From positions 79,091,656 to 79,155,655 of the forward strand of contig OW121847.1 in NCBI GenBank assembly GCA_933228895.1: a DNA stretch of 64,000 bases. Direction: 5' to 3'. A program made the position numbers and the translations under genes. The DNA is from Platycnemis pennipes (Eukaryota > Arthropoda > Insecta > Odonata > Platycnemididae). This document shows, in pieces, positions 24,421-36,545 of the stretch. A model generated the notes under the pieces. The model had not been told where the DNA came from. It saw nothing but the letters and a program-made list of their open reading frames with translations, and searched no databases. How positions within the stretch are numbered: position 1 is the first letter of the stretch; each line of letters begins with the position of its first letter.

Positions 24421-25980
24421 AATGATAAGACTTCTCATGCACGCCATTCTCAGTCCCTACCAGTTCGGCAAGGTCCTTGTAGAAACCGTATTTTCCTGCA
24501 TACAAGACACGATTTTTCCTAGCCTACGCACCTAATACCACTGCCGGTATGCTCGTGATCCAAAAATATTTCCTTGAAATTTGCACGAACATTTTTCTGA
24601 TTTATCTATTGAAATTTGGTCTATCTACAGTAACAATACACACTTTTAATTTTTTATTGGGGATAACTTTTCTTTTTCCAAATGATGCCCAAAACTAGGG
24701 TGAATCTTATAAGCCGGAAAATATGGTTCTACCTCGGAGATGTATGGTTGATGAGGTGCCTTGCTAACCAACTTACAATTCCGAGGGCGTGCGATAGATG
24801 AAAAAAAACGGCAATGATACATAACCGCTGTTATTTCAGGCCATCCCCAGTTGGAGGAGAACTTAAGTTTATATTTATACCTTGGTTTGGGGCGTTATAC
24901 ACCCTATACTTTGGTTTAGGGCGTAAAACCTTAGAATTTCTGGCGCCTTCCGCAAAAGGTAATGCTGAGCAGAATAACGCTGGGATTCTAAACAATCTTC
25001 CTTCCTCACAAAAAATCCTACTTATTCCCTGGCGTAACCAAGACAAAATTTACTTCAATCGCCGGTCAAAAGTTTTTGTCGAATAGGAATCCTAATGTTA
25101 GCAATGGGAGACCATTCTCCCACGCAACAGACTTAAATTCCTCGGCCTACGGATGACCCACTCCTTTCCTCACTTCACGGTGACTTCAAAGTGTAGGAGG
25201 TGAGCTTCAAGAGTGTGGCAGTTCGGTCAGGCTGCCTTAAGGCTAAGCATTTGTGGATGGATTGTGTACGACTCAATCTTCAACATCTGTTCGTTGACGA
25301 TCACACTCACGAACACTGCGTTACATTCTTGGAGCAGGATTATGCACTTTCTTAACGCAAACGTTCGTTGCCTAATCAGGATCACATTTAGGGGTATGAT
25401 GTCAGAAGGGAGGGTTTGTCTGAAAAAATCTACATACACAATATGAGTAGGACTCTTTGGCCTTATGATACAACTTAATGATTTTTTGGATAAATAAAAT
25501 AACTCACTCAATAGATGCGGCAATCCACAAACATATTAGGCTTGACATATCGCAGTCTATGCTTACTAGGATGCAATTATGTTTAATACATCAGGACCAA
25601 AAAAAGCATAGGAAACTACTGATTCCTTAAACTGAAAAACATAGTCAATGTCCTTGATACTCCATTTCCAAAGATTTCTTAAATATGATAATAGTTTTTA
25701 CGTCTTTCGACATGCTATAGGGCGATTAATTTGAACAAAATTCTTATGCCTAATTCACGCTTTAATAATAATAGCATTGCTGAATTTTATCTAAGAGGAC
25801 GGAAACATTTCCAAGCAAAATGTACCCATAATAATATTAAACTTGCACACGAGTTTGAACTCATTTTTACCTTCATTTTCTACCGATTTCTATTTTTACT
25901 TCCGTAGATAGAATTTTTTTGGAGAATCTGCCCTAACGTATCCAAAACTTACAAAGAAGCGTATAAAACGGTCTAAAACT
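24421..25980. other. AT-rich DNA with a short imperfect duplication
   Basis: No gene recognised. At 24876-24930 the unit TATACYTTGGTTTRGGGCGT occurs twice with a period of 29 bases. Confidence 0.55.
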
Positions 25981-26300
25981 GTCTCCTCTCGTCCATCAGA
26001 GATGCTTTAAAAATGTTTTCGTCGAAATAAGCCCTCTCCGACTCTCACTGTCCGCGATTCCGTGCATATCGCGATCATCAGCCCCTCCACTCTAGCTCGC
26101 CTCCCCTCTCCGACGCCCACCCCCACGACAAGTAACTCTCCATTATCTACCTCCTCCATGCCTCTCTCCGATCCTCCCAAGCAATCTTCTCCCAAAAGGT
26201 GCTCAACTTACGTCCCTTTCACCAAACGCTCCGATCCCCCTCAATCCCAGCACTCGATCTCCACCACCCGCACTCCTTTCTCTTCCACTTGCGCGAAGTA
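25981..26300. other. Pyrimidine-rich block
   Basis: The plus strand is rich in CTC, TCC and CCC runs with some CpG. The 111-codon frame at 26062-26397 is serine/threonine/proline-rich, as the composition predicts. Confidence 0.45.
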
Positions 26301-27382
26301 TTTATCGGAACGCTATTTTTACCAACAAAGCATTTTAACAAATGTAATCGTGAATCATGCCCTCGTCAAAATTTCCAGAAAAAATGAAGACAATTGATAA
26401 AGTTTGGTGTACGTTTTCAAGATTTAAATAGGCCATATTTTCCAACTTCAATTTTCTGAAGATGGGGACAATGATGTTTGAGGAATGTTGAGGACTGTTT
26501 GTGGAGCCATCATAGGACTAAAACAATACGTGTTTTGACTGGTATCTGAACTCTCTGCGCATTTCGAAGGCGTTAGTTTCCTTCCCATAACTATCAGAAC
26601 TTCAAACCTGGCCATGCATTTCTCCTTCAAAAGCATATTTAAGAATCCACTACCTTAGATAAGCTACTCCTCAGATTAGCTCACATTAATGAGCGAAAGT
26701 AAAATTTCTTCTTTAATTAATAGAGTAGCTTAGCTTTAAACTACACTGTAAACCATAGGTGTTGAAAGAAAATTCTCCAAAGCCAATAAGGTTGTTGGAA
26801 TTAAAAATAAAGCAAACAGGTGTTCCGATTAACATGTAACAATGTCGCATCAACTGTGCTTCCCTTCCCGAGATTAGTACGCCGTTCTTTCATGCACTGA
26901 TCCATTCGTTCTCTCGACGAATTTTTGTTTATCAATACCTGACAGAAAGAGTTAATATCATAATGCGCTGAAAACAAAGAAGTCCAAGAGTAAGTATAAA
27001 TCGCACGGAGCCAGGGATGGTATAAGTAATACAATTTAAAATTAAGAGAAATAAGACAAACATGTTATATTCACATATCTCTAGCAAAATTTCAATTTAC
27101 CGAAATTTGACATGCGTTGGGCCTAAATCACGCAAACGCCGGACGAGCAGTCGGGATCCCGGGATTTTAAGCAGTTTATTACGGGCGCGACGTATATCCT
27201 TTCCGCTATACAAGCGACGCAAAAGAAGACGACAAAAAGAGGAAAACAAGAGGATGAAAAACTCTACCCTTCCGTCGGATGCGACACGCGATAGGAAGGA
27301 CGTGAAAATAATTCACGAAATGATGATGTTTCTGCTATCTCTCAAGCGCTCCGTTCTATTCGTGACCAGGATTTAATTAGCA
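26301..27382. other. AT-rich DNA, nothing recognised
   Basis: A 104-codon plus frame (27062-27376) is strongly basic (KRRKRRRQKEE) but starts and ends without conserved context. It is not called. Confidence 0.5.
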
Positions 27383-27650
27383 GTGGTTATAGCTTTTAGA
27401 CAGAGGAGAACGAGAGTCATTTTTGCCCCTGAATAAAGGTGGGAAATTTGGTAGAAGGGTAGGATGTTTTTCGGAAAATTGAGAAAAGATGGAGAGAAAC
27501 TCCATATAGGTATTAGCCTAATCTTAATGAAAGGTGCCAAGGGGTCAACAGTTCAACGTCACATCTGACGGAGAGTTTACTGAATATGAAGTTTATGACA
27601 AACGGCACTCACGAAAGGACCTATTTCCGTAAAATCAGACAGCACAAGAA
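27383..27650 (-). mobile_element. Older copy of the 53.8 kb tRNA-derived SINE
   Basis: Blocks align in order with 53785-54050: GGTTAT, CATTTxTGCCCC, GGTAxxxGGTAGGA, GGAGAGAAACYC, ATTAGCCTAATCTTAA (TATTAGCCTAMTCTTAAYGAAAG overall), GGYGCCAAGGGG, CATCTGACGGAGA, GGCACTCA and GGACC. Divergence is high and the tRNA-like head is missing or unrecognisable, so this is an older copy in the same orientation. It shows that the 53.8 kb sequence is a dispersed family. Confidence 0.7.
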
Positions 27651-28120
27651 TGTGATGTCACGCACTCGTAATAGGAAGCATGCAATTGACACACAACACC
27701 ATTCCCGTACGGCTCCAACTTCGATCCAGGTTACATCGAAATAACACAATCCAGCGTTACTTAAGGTACCTAATCGAACTGAAATCACACATATTATTAC
27801 AAAAGGACAGCCAAAAAACATTAAAGGATTGTGCCATGATATCCCACATAACCCTAGGGGGACAATAGACATTCAGGAAACTAATATTGGCCATGTACTC
27901 ATCATCAATTTTTTCGAGAAAAGTTATTGACCAAACAAGTATTATAAAACAAGTTTGGCGAGTGGAGAGGAAATAAATGATAAAATAGAACGCATAAACC
28001 GGGTTGGCTGATGATAGCCAAGGTCTGTAACATTTTAGTCACCCAGACTCATGTTAAGCAATTAGTTTTCTTGGAAGTGGTATCATATAATTTTTTGGTG
28101 CTGTCGCTTTTATTCCTAAC
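27651..28120. other. AT-rich DNA, nothing recognised
   Basis: A short stem TTGGCT/AGCCAA lies near 28003-28020. Nothing else was seen. Confidence 0.5.
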
Positions 28121-28138
28121 ATTCATATTTAAATAAAG

Positions 28139-28287
28139 GTTTGCAAGAGCATCTCGCCGTACCATTTACAACTAGTATTTTTAATCACCAGACTGAAGTT
28201 GTACAGCAGGAAAATTCCATTTTAAAACAACAAATCGGCGTTGCTTCATCTCAGACAAAAGTTAAAGTTTCGTTGTGGTCAACCTTA
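28139..28287 (+). other. Candidate internal coding exon, coiled-coil-like
   Basis: A CTAAC branch-site consensus (28116-28120) lies about 18 bases before an AG at 28137-28138. An open frame then runs to a GTAAGT donor-like site at 28288. The frame has no ATG start. It includes the heptad-like stretch TEVVQQENSILKQQIGV, reminiscent of a short coiled coil. The frame stays open without splicing to 28569 (142 codons in total). No family was recognised and no partner exon was found. The pyrimidine tract is only moderate. Chance is a serious alternative. Confidence 0.22.
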
Positions 28288-28750
28288 GTAAGTAACAATT
28301 TGTTCCCCGACTTCGCTAGAAAATGTTGCGCCTCCATATGGCAGACTTTAGTTTCATGTACACGGAAAAATCTTTTTACACCATTAGTTTACTACCTCCA
28401 GCACACTGGCTTTAATTGGTGCAAACGTGTAAAAGCTGTCATCGAAAAGCTTAAGAAAAGCATTTGCAGTACTTTAAAACAGACTTTGTGCCAGAAGTTT
28501 ATGCATACTTTGCGTAAGTCATTATTCTCCGTAAATGTACATCCAAAATCCATTTTTTACATGTTTTAGGCTGTAAATACACAACGAAAAACTTTGAAAA
28601 ACTAGTCAAATTTTCTCTCCGTTACACTCACACTATTGCAGTGCATTAATACATCACAAAATATGGGATCTGAGCATCCCTCATTAAGGGGAGTTTGCTT
28701 GAAATTGAGAAATTTCCTGCTTAATTAGGGCACGATTTTGGGATCATGAT

Positions 28751-28792
28751 CATGAAGGAAGGAAACATCCATGAATTTTCCCTTCCTTCGTG
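28751..28792. repeat. Imperfect inverted repeat (hairpin)
   Basis: CATGAAGGAAGGAAA and TTTCCCTTCCTTCGTG pair over about 14 bases with one mismatch and one bulge around an 11-12 nt loop. No mobile-element ends were identified around it. Confidence 0.6.
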
Positions 28793-28849
28793 ACCTTCGA
28801 CGACGAGTATTGGCGTCTGCAGGCACCAATATGGGCTGGATTTCGAAAT

Positions 28850-29240
28850 AATAAAAAACCCAAATTTTTATTTAAAATGGAATGATACAACATCAAAAAT
28901 GTTATATCTCATCCCCTCGCAATCGACAATTTACAATAATTCAATTTGGCACGTTGTCATTAATCCGCGATAAATGGGGAATTATTTCTAATATAAATGC
29001 AAAATAACTGTATTATTTTATTATTGTGATATCTTCATTCTCCTCATGTGATGTCTTTTGATGTTTTTTGTCTCATGTGATTCTCCTATTGTGATGTTTT
29101 CATTATCCTTAGCTGAGCAGGTAGTTTTCAAGGAAATAATGAACTTTCCCAGTTAATAATGACCATACGAGCACTGATCAGAAATACGGATGGTATATAT
29201 TTTGAGCTTATACGTATACCTTTTTATTCCACGGACTTTG
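28850..29240. other. AT-rich DNA with degenerate TGTGAT-containing repeats
   Basis: Between 29022 and 29110, TATTGTGATRTYTTCATTMTCCT occurs twice about 68 bases apart, with TCATGTGAT twice in between. This looks like a small decayed tandem array. Confidence 0.45.
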
Positions 29241-29249
29241 ACTGAGACA

Positions 29250-29820
29250 CGGACATTCAAACATAAAACGGAGAGCGCATTTCAAAGGACCGCGCGCACC
29301 CAGCCACCCGGGAGAGTTGACTCGATGGATCTGCACATCACGAACCCTGGTCCGCGGATACCCGGGCGACTCGCGGCGGCGTCCAAACGCAACGCGTATC
29401 CCTCGCCGTTTCCCCCTTCCAGAATTTCACTTCCAGAGAGCGGAGATGGCTTGGCAGCGTTTTTACTCTCGCTTCCGCAATTTCCCCCCCTTTAAACCCT
29501 ACCTCCCCCCCTCCGTCCTCTCCCAACGGGAAAGAAATCACTCCCTTTCCGCCACCGCCCCCTTCTGTTTATCCAGCCTCGTTCCCAGAACCCCTTTTCC
29601 CTGGACCTCTATCGCCAGTTTTCCCTGATATTCCTCACCGAACGCCCTCTGAACCCCAGTCCCTCCCGATTCCACGCTTTCCCACCACCAGCTCCGCTCC
29701 CCCTCACCCGCTCTCGCGTAACCCGCACCCCCACCTCCCTTCCCTCCCCGAGAGGCGGATTCTGCCGCATCCTCCCTCTTCACCGCGCTCCACTCCGCCA
29801 GCCGCAGCCTCATAAGCATG
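29250..29820. promoter_or_regulatory. G+C-rich island 7, pyrimidine-rich right half
   Basis: CpG-dense at 29290-29410 (GGACCGCGCGCACCC, ACTCGCGGCGGCGTCC), then strongly pyrimidine-rich on the plus strand to about 29800. Overlapping proline/serine-rich frames on both strands are compositional. Promoter function is inference. Confidence 0.4.
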
Positions 29821-30970
29821 TGGATATCTCCCCGAGTCCCTCACTGCATCTAGTTAAAAATACATCCTTCGATTTTCTATAGGTCATCAAAGACAAATTA
29901 ATCATACACTAGTATAGTAAACATGCTTCATTTTTCTGAAAATCACGCTATGAAATCAGTGATATAAAAAATTTTCTCAACTTTCAATCCGACGCCATTG
30001 CCTTAAACAATACATCTGAAGCATTTCCAGTCCTTCCTTAGTATGTATAACGAATCTTCTCTAGATTTTTCTTAAAGAAAAGGAGATATTCATGAATAAT
30101 GTGCTTATTTAGAATCTCACACTTCCAGTCACGCTGGGTCCCAACAAAAACAAGTTATATGAGCCGTGGATTTTTGGAATATTTTTAACGAAATGTGTAA
30201 AACTGATTAAATTACTGAGAGTATCTTGGATATGAAGGACTACTTCAGAGCAACATTAAGGTTTAAACCAATTATACTCTCCTGGGATAATCTAGAACGC
30301 AAATAGAAAAGATATGCCGTTGACTTGCGAATTTCACGTCCTTCGGCGTATACTAGTGGTTTTCATCCAGGACCAATTAAACTGGCCTGCGATTTGAGAA
30401 CAATACTTTTGATAAGGAGACGAACAAATGCCAAATAGTAATGGAAAAGGAATGGAATGTATGTAAATTTAAATCCAGGGTGTAGGAGAGAATGGAATGC
30501 GAAGTGTTTAAACCGTTCCCATCAAAACTTGGGACAAAATGAATATTACATTGCATTAATTAGGCACAAATGAACTTTCGCAAAATGCTCTACGTCGGCT
30601 AATGTCTTTCAATCCAAGAAATGTTTCTTTACAGTAAAAAAAAACTGAATTCATTAATTGCCATTGATTAAGAGGAATTACTAATAGAGATTATTTCCCT
30701 TCGACGAAATGGAATGAGTCCTTTGGCTTCTAATTGTGAAATTGGCTTCTATATTACGAGAAGTTTAGTCAAAAGTTATTAGATGATAAAAATTTACTGT
30801 CAAAAATATAATGACTTCTAATAGGCATGCTAAAATTGAAATTCAACTATCCGATATTTTTCCAGCGGCTACATGCTTCATCGATATGAGGATAGAAAAC
30901 TTTCAAATTCCTTTGAAAGAAAGGTAAGAATCAGAATCAGGAATTACTACGATGACTTCCAGGGTGATTT
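29821..30970. other. AT-rich DNA, nothing recognised
   Basis: No frame above 60 codons and no recognised repeat. Confidence 0.6.
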
Positions 30971-31095
30971 GAAGAGGACTCCAAGGTAGTCAGGATCCTT
31001 TCCCGTTGTACAAATTTGCAGATGACTCTTACATTTGCATAACAGTCAGCATCTTTAGGTCCTCAATGAGAGATCACCTACCAAGTTAAACGAAT
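30971..31095 (+). mobile_element. Possible reverse-transcriptase scrap (FADD motif)
   Basis: One frame reads LYKFADDSYICITVS at about 31006-31050, resembling the catalytic FADD block of LINE reverse transcriptases (Y-x-F-A-D-D). In another frame TPR-stop-SGSF just upstream could be a decayed PQGSxLGPxLF block, so the 30 or so residues normally between them would be deleted. A stop follows at 31086. Only one motif supports this, so chance is possible. Confidence 0.3.
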
Positions 31096-32270
31096 ATGGA
31101 AGGAATATGACAACCTTGGAGCTAAAATTTAGATTCATCCTCTTCTGATGCAACTTTAAATAATTCATGAAAACATTAGCCTGTAACTACATCAGGTACT
31201 GGTATTAGAAAACACAAGTTAGAATAGGAATTGTCTGTTCCATTTTTGCCTATTTTGGGTCAGTTTGATATAGAGAGGGTATTTGGGAGACATTTGGCTT
31301 AGGCTTATCTTTTGTAAGATTCACACAAGATACGAAAAATATGATATGAACGCTAGTCAATTGTATTTCCTTGTTGCTGGGGAGTATTTTTCGCTTGAAA
31401 TGATTTCAGAGGGTTCATGGTTAGGACTGTCAAATAGGACTGGAAAGGCTCGGAATATTAATTGAAATGGCTCGCAAGGTAAATGTAAACAGAAAACTGA
31501 ATTGCGCCATAATGCGTACCCACTCCTTTTAATCACATAGATCTTCTATCAGGATACCTTACATGAATCACTAGTAACGTCTCAATTACCTCATCATCCA
31601 AATAGAATTTATTCTTCCTTTCAGAAGAAAAACTGAAAATTGACTACCTCCGACAGTAAATTGATTCACCCACCAAAGAGGATTTATACAAAGAAGGCGA
31701 AAGTATCAGTTTTTTCCTCATTTTCTTCGATAAACTGCTATTGGCCCCTCTTTTCCTTCTATCAAATAGTAAGTAAGTTCTTTTTCACGGTGGTTTTGAC
31801 AGCTTAATCCATAAATGACGCTTTTTTTATTTTTCGAAAAATGGTTTTCAATTCGAGTTCAAAATTCGATTCATACACCAATTTTAGAGGCTTGCATCTT
31901 CAAGAAATAGAAATCACGGGCACTTGCGTCACTAAGGCTGTTGTGACCGATGCAGGGAGGTGAGCAAAAACGGAAAGAAAACTCGGGTCTCATTTCAGAA
32001 AGAGGCGTAAAGAGATCACAGGCTCGTTTTCCACCTGAGAGTGCAAGGCCCACCGCGCGTTACTTTACAGGGACCGTGGAAATAATTTGAATAATTCTGT
32101 AAAGCCATGACCCGGACCACTCCCTTGCTCGAAAAAGACAGGGCATAGCTAACTGCGCCCAAAATCAACACCGGTGACACGGCTGATGGCATATTTTAAG
32201 GACCTGAGTGAATGGCATGGGCTTCATATATGCATTGGCCATTTCATATTTCCCGTCTCATTCACCTGTC
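31096..32270. other. AT-rich DNA, nothing recognised
   Basis: No supported feature. Confidence 0.6.
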
Positions 32271-33500
32271 TCCGTGTTTTCCTTCGAGTTCTCTCTTCCT
32301 ATTCACTCCTCTATCGACATACATGATTTCATAGGGACATAAATAATCTACTTACACAGAGTTATAGTCCCTGAAGGGACTTATATTCTCTGGAGGATTC
32401 ATAAAATGGTGAGCGCATTAGCCGGTAACTGAATTATCGTCCATTGTGAAAATCTCGTAATCCATGAGTTGGTCCTTTCCTAATTGTCTCCTTCACCATT
32501 TTACCTCTATTCTCTAATATTTCTCCACTGTGATTTACCTTATATCGTCATTCCTTTCATAATTCATTCCCATTCTTCCACGTCTTCCCCCTTCTCTCTT
32601 TCCAATCTCCTAACGACCTCATATCCTCATCGCTCTCTCATCATTACACGGATTTATCTTTCCACTCCTTACTAACGTCATTCTCTCTCCATTACTCCTC
32701 TCATCTCCACTTCACTTCCTTTCCACTCATCATAAACCTCAACCTCAGTCCCAAGTCTTTTTCTCGCCATCTCTCACCCTTTTCCTCATTTCTCGCCCTT
32801 GTTCTTCATCATCATCATCGTTTTCTCCTCCCTTTTTTCTACTCTTCTCATATCCTCTCTCTCCCCACCCTCTCTACGCATCCCTCCCTCGTCAAACCCG
32901 GCTTTCACCCTTCCCACTCTCCCTTTTCCCTCACGCCACCTAGCCTCCGACCTCGCTAATTATCGACCAGGTCGGTCGACGCGGAGTTTAGCGGAGATGA
33001 ATAGAGAGAGAGAGGAGATGCAGGGAGGTGAAGGGAGGGATGGGGCGAGGAACGGAATCAGGGCGGAGAGATGAGGGAGGACGCACATTTTTGAAAGGGG
33101 GGGGGGGGAAACGAGGATGAGGAGCTGGAGGAGGCGTCGCTAATAGAGGATGCGGAATGATAAAGGAGAGAGAAGGGTTTTTGGAATGAGCCGCACAATG
33201 GGGAGATTGAGGAGCGGTGAGGATGATCTCGGGGACAGGTGCGGTCAAGTGCGGGTGAGAGCAGAGTGGGTGGATGCAGTGGAGGGAGGGTTTCTCACGG
33301 GCACATGTTTAGGGGATGAGGGTGGCGAGGGGGATGTTTCGAGGGGTGGAGGGAGGTTTGGGTGGCGGAATGAAGCACCTCGCCTGTGTCAGCATTTGCA
33401 TTGTGCGTGCCCACCAATGGGTTCCAGTGACGCGGTTGATTGGGCGCGAAACATCCAGGCGAGTTTTAACAAGTTCATTATCATTAGCGCATGACACTGC
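32271..33500. promoter_or_regulatory. Pyrimidine-rich to purine-rich skew-switch block (island 8)
   Basis: The plus strand is strongly pyrimidine-rich at 32480-32940, then CpG-rich at about 32945-33000 (CAGGTCGGTCGACGCGG), then strongly purine-rich to about 33370. This is the reverse polarity of the switches at 2.7, 7.1 and 56.2 kb. A G12 run lies at 33097-33108. The 91-114 codon frames are compositional. Confidence 0.4.
33097..33108 (+). repeat. Poly(G) run of 12
   Basis: Twelve uninterrupted G within the purine-rich half of the block. Confidence 0.9.
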
Positions 33501-36230
33501 GTCGACAGAGATGTTATGTTATCGCACCTTTGCATTTAAGGATGCGGCAGTCAGCACAGTTTTTACCTCTCTCATTTAATATGGGCACCCTTTCCCACTG
33601 CGCTAAAACAGTGATTCGTATACAGGCTCGCTAATTGGATTTTCCAGATTCGGGACTCCATTTCAGAATATAAAGAAACTTTAATGAATGAAGCACCATT
33701 CAGCCAAAAATATTAGCTTCCTTAAGTTTTTGTTAATGCTACTTATGCCTATTCCGAGAATAGCCCTTTTAGAAGACTGATTTGGTGTAATGAGATAAAT
33801 CCGTTGAAATCTAGAGTCAAGGAGGGGCAATTTGTTTTTTTCTGACTATTTTGAGTTTAAAAAAATAAAACTATAGGTTTAGTCCGATAAAATCTGGCAA
33901 TTATGACGATAGTGCAGAATTTCTGGCATGTTGAAGCATTAAAGGAAATCATGGATTTAAATCAAACCATCTACTGTCCTATTCAAAGCTGGAAAGACCA
34001 AAAAAGATATATAAGTGCTGGTAATTCATTATCTTACATTCATAACAGCAAAGAAAAAACAGTGGTTCAATTCTATTCTGGTAAGTTACAGAGGAGACAG
34101 TATAGTTTCCCAATGCATCTCACAGTTATTAATAAAGCCGCTGGAATTACTTCCTGAAAGAACTTATTCACGATTTCTCTCGTCGTTTTCTATTACTGAT
34201 TATTATTTTGATTCGGTTGCAACTAGCAAACTCGTACGATTCAAGGATATACTACATCAATCTCATTTTTGAGCCGGCAACGGTGCAGCTGGAAGCTGAG
34301 ACCTTCGTCGACTACTGCAACACGTGGTACCACATGGTTATTCCTAGACAACCCAGTTCATTGCATACTAATAACACAACCCTACGCTCTTTGGACAATC
34401 ACCATTGGAGTCTTGCCCTGTGGCTAAGGGGTTTTTATTGCTTTGTAAAGTATTTTATTAGCATTTTTGCTTAAAAAGCGCCACGAGAATAGTTGTTGTA
34501 TAGGCTTTACGGGGTCGGTTTAGTACGGAACTGTTAAGGATCCAAAATATATATAAGGTTTTTATTAATTATTTCCCTGATACCAAGGTGACTCACAGCG
34601 TCAAACAAACGTTTACGATGATTAGGTTCTTAGCATTGCTAAAATATGATCTGTTCGCTCACAGATCACGTTTGTATAGTTTATCGGTTAGTCGGATAGC
34701 TAGAAACAATTCAAGGTAAGCAAATCATAAGGAGCAGTTGTTTTCAGCAAACATTTTATGAACTCAAACACTGATTTTTTTCAAGTAAACCTTTATGTTT
34801 TTTCTGCATTTTTTGTTTTTAAATGCACTGGTGCAGAGGAAGTTAACAAAAGGTTACATCAAAATCACAGGGAAAGGAATCATTTTTTAAATAAATTACG
34901 AGTCGCATTAGTTAAGCATCTATGCGGAGAACTGCTAATGTATCGATAAAAAATTGACAGGACTTAAAAAATAATTTTCTTGGCATATTGGCACTTCATG
35001 AGACAACCCACTTCGCACAGTGGTAGGTACAAGAAAAGGAGAGAAAGGACTTTATCACTCCAACAGGAGCCTTATTTTTTAGCAAGCGCAGGATTAATTC
35101 ATATGCCACGATTACATTAGTAAGGTAATTAACCGAAGGTCAGGACGTAACAAACAATGTATAACTGTATGCTAGGAGGAAAACAACCTAAGCATACTTG
35201 GTGGTAGAAAAAACTAATATGAAGCCTTAGTTTTAATTCACGGCGAAGAATACAAGCCATCAACTGCAAGAAGTAAAATTAGTGACTGAGGTTTGTGGAG
35301 AGGCTGAAATAAATACACCAGGGTTTGATTGAGAATTTCAGTGATTTACGGGCTTTATGGAGATCAAAGTCAACGCAGGAGACGCCAAGATGAAAATTCC
35401 TGGAAGAGACTCTCAACACCAGGAAACTACGAGGCTTAAGAGAACTTATATAAGTACAGCAGAAACAAAATGTATGATAGGTTAACTGATTGAATCTTGA
35501 CGCTTAAAAACGTGGAAATTCTGATTTAAAAGGAATAAAAGGGGATAGATTAATCTTTTGCCAATATTTTGAAGTCGAGAAATAGCTTTTCTCAGTTTTG
35601 AACATCAGCAAATAGAAAAGAAAAAACTAGGGAAAGTTGAAAAATCTTACACAGCCCTTATAATTGCTTTTCAAATAAAATTTCTATATTTCTAAGGAAT
35701 TATGTGAGTGGAAAAAAAGGAACACACGACCGAAAATGGTCACCTAGAATGAAATGGAGGAAGGGAGCTGTAGAGATGATATTACGGAATATGATACTAA
35801 CCTTACATAAATTAAAATAAAATATATGAAAAATAGCTCGATGCAAGTAATTTAAAGGAGTGAGACGTAAACGTACCAACGGGAATCATAATCTTTTATC
35901 ATTTAATTCTAACCAATGAAAAGTAGGTTTGACTAGATAAAAAAGGGTATCAATGTGCAATTTCACCATGGCCGGTAAACATAATTTTATAGCTATAAGT
36001 TCCATCCAAATACAATCTTCGTTATTAATCGGTGTAAATGACCACTTATCACTTTTTCACACGAACTTAACCATGCCATAATTAAACCACATGGTCATAT
36101 GGTAAGTGTATAAAAATATATGCAAAAGAATATTTTTTTAAACATTTTGAAATAATTTGCTCCTATGACAAGTTAACGCCAAAAGTAGTAGAAAGAGTAC
36201 CTACCTTTTTCTTAAAATTATTACATCAGT
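33501..36230. other. AT-rich DNA, nothing recognised
   Basis: Three overlapping 84-88 codon frames at 33903-34474 show no domain. No repeat ends were seen. Confidence 0.6.
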
Positions 36231-36545
36231 AAGGTCAGCTGTCATTCCTTGAAATAATCGGAATGCCTTCACTTTTCTTCCTCCTTTCAAACTTTTCTAT
36301 TTGTAAGTATTTCATCTTTTACCTCACTGTTTCAACCTAACGTAAAATTACATTATTCTCCAATTTTTACCTAATTCCCGGCCGTAATTTTTTTCTCTAC
36401 CTCTACACTCATTGCGCACTTCCTTCGTCTACCTTTCTACCAATCGAACTTTCTCCATTCTTTTCTGTACCCCCTCTGATACATTCTTACTCTCTTTCTC
36501 ACTCACTCCATCTCTCTCTCACTCACTCTCTCTCTTTCTATATAA
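36231..36545. other. Pyrimidine-rich block ending in a CT/CACT microsatellite
   Basis: The plus strand is pyrimidine-rich from about 36260. At 36491-36538 it becomes an interrupted array of CT units with CACTCACT inserts. Confidence 0.65.

Noticed and set aside
27062..27376. Basic 104-codon frame as a small nuclear protein
   Set aside because: A basic stretch alone is weak evidence; no conserved domain, no good start context and no splice structure.
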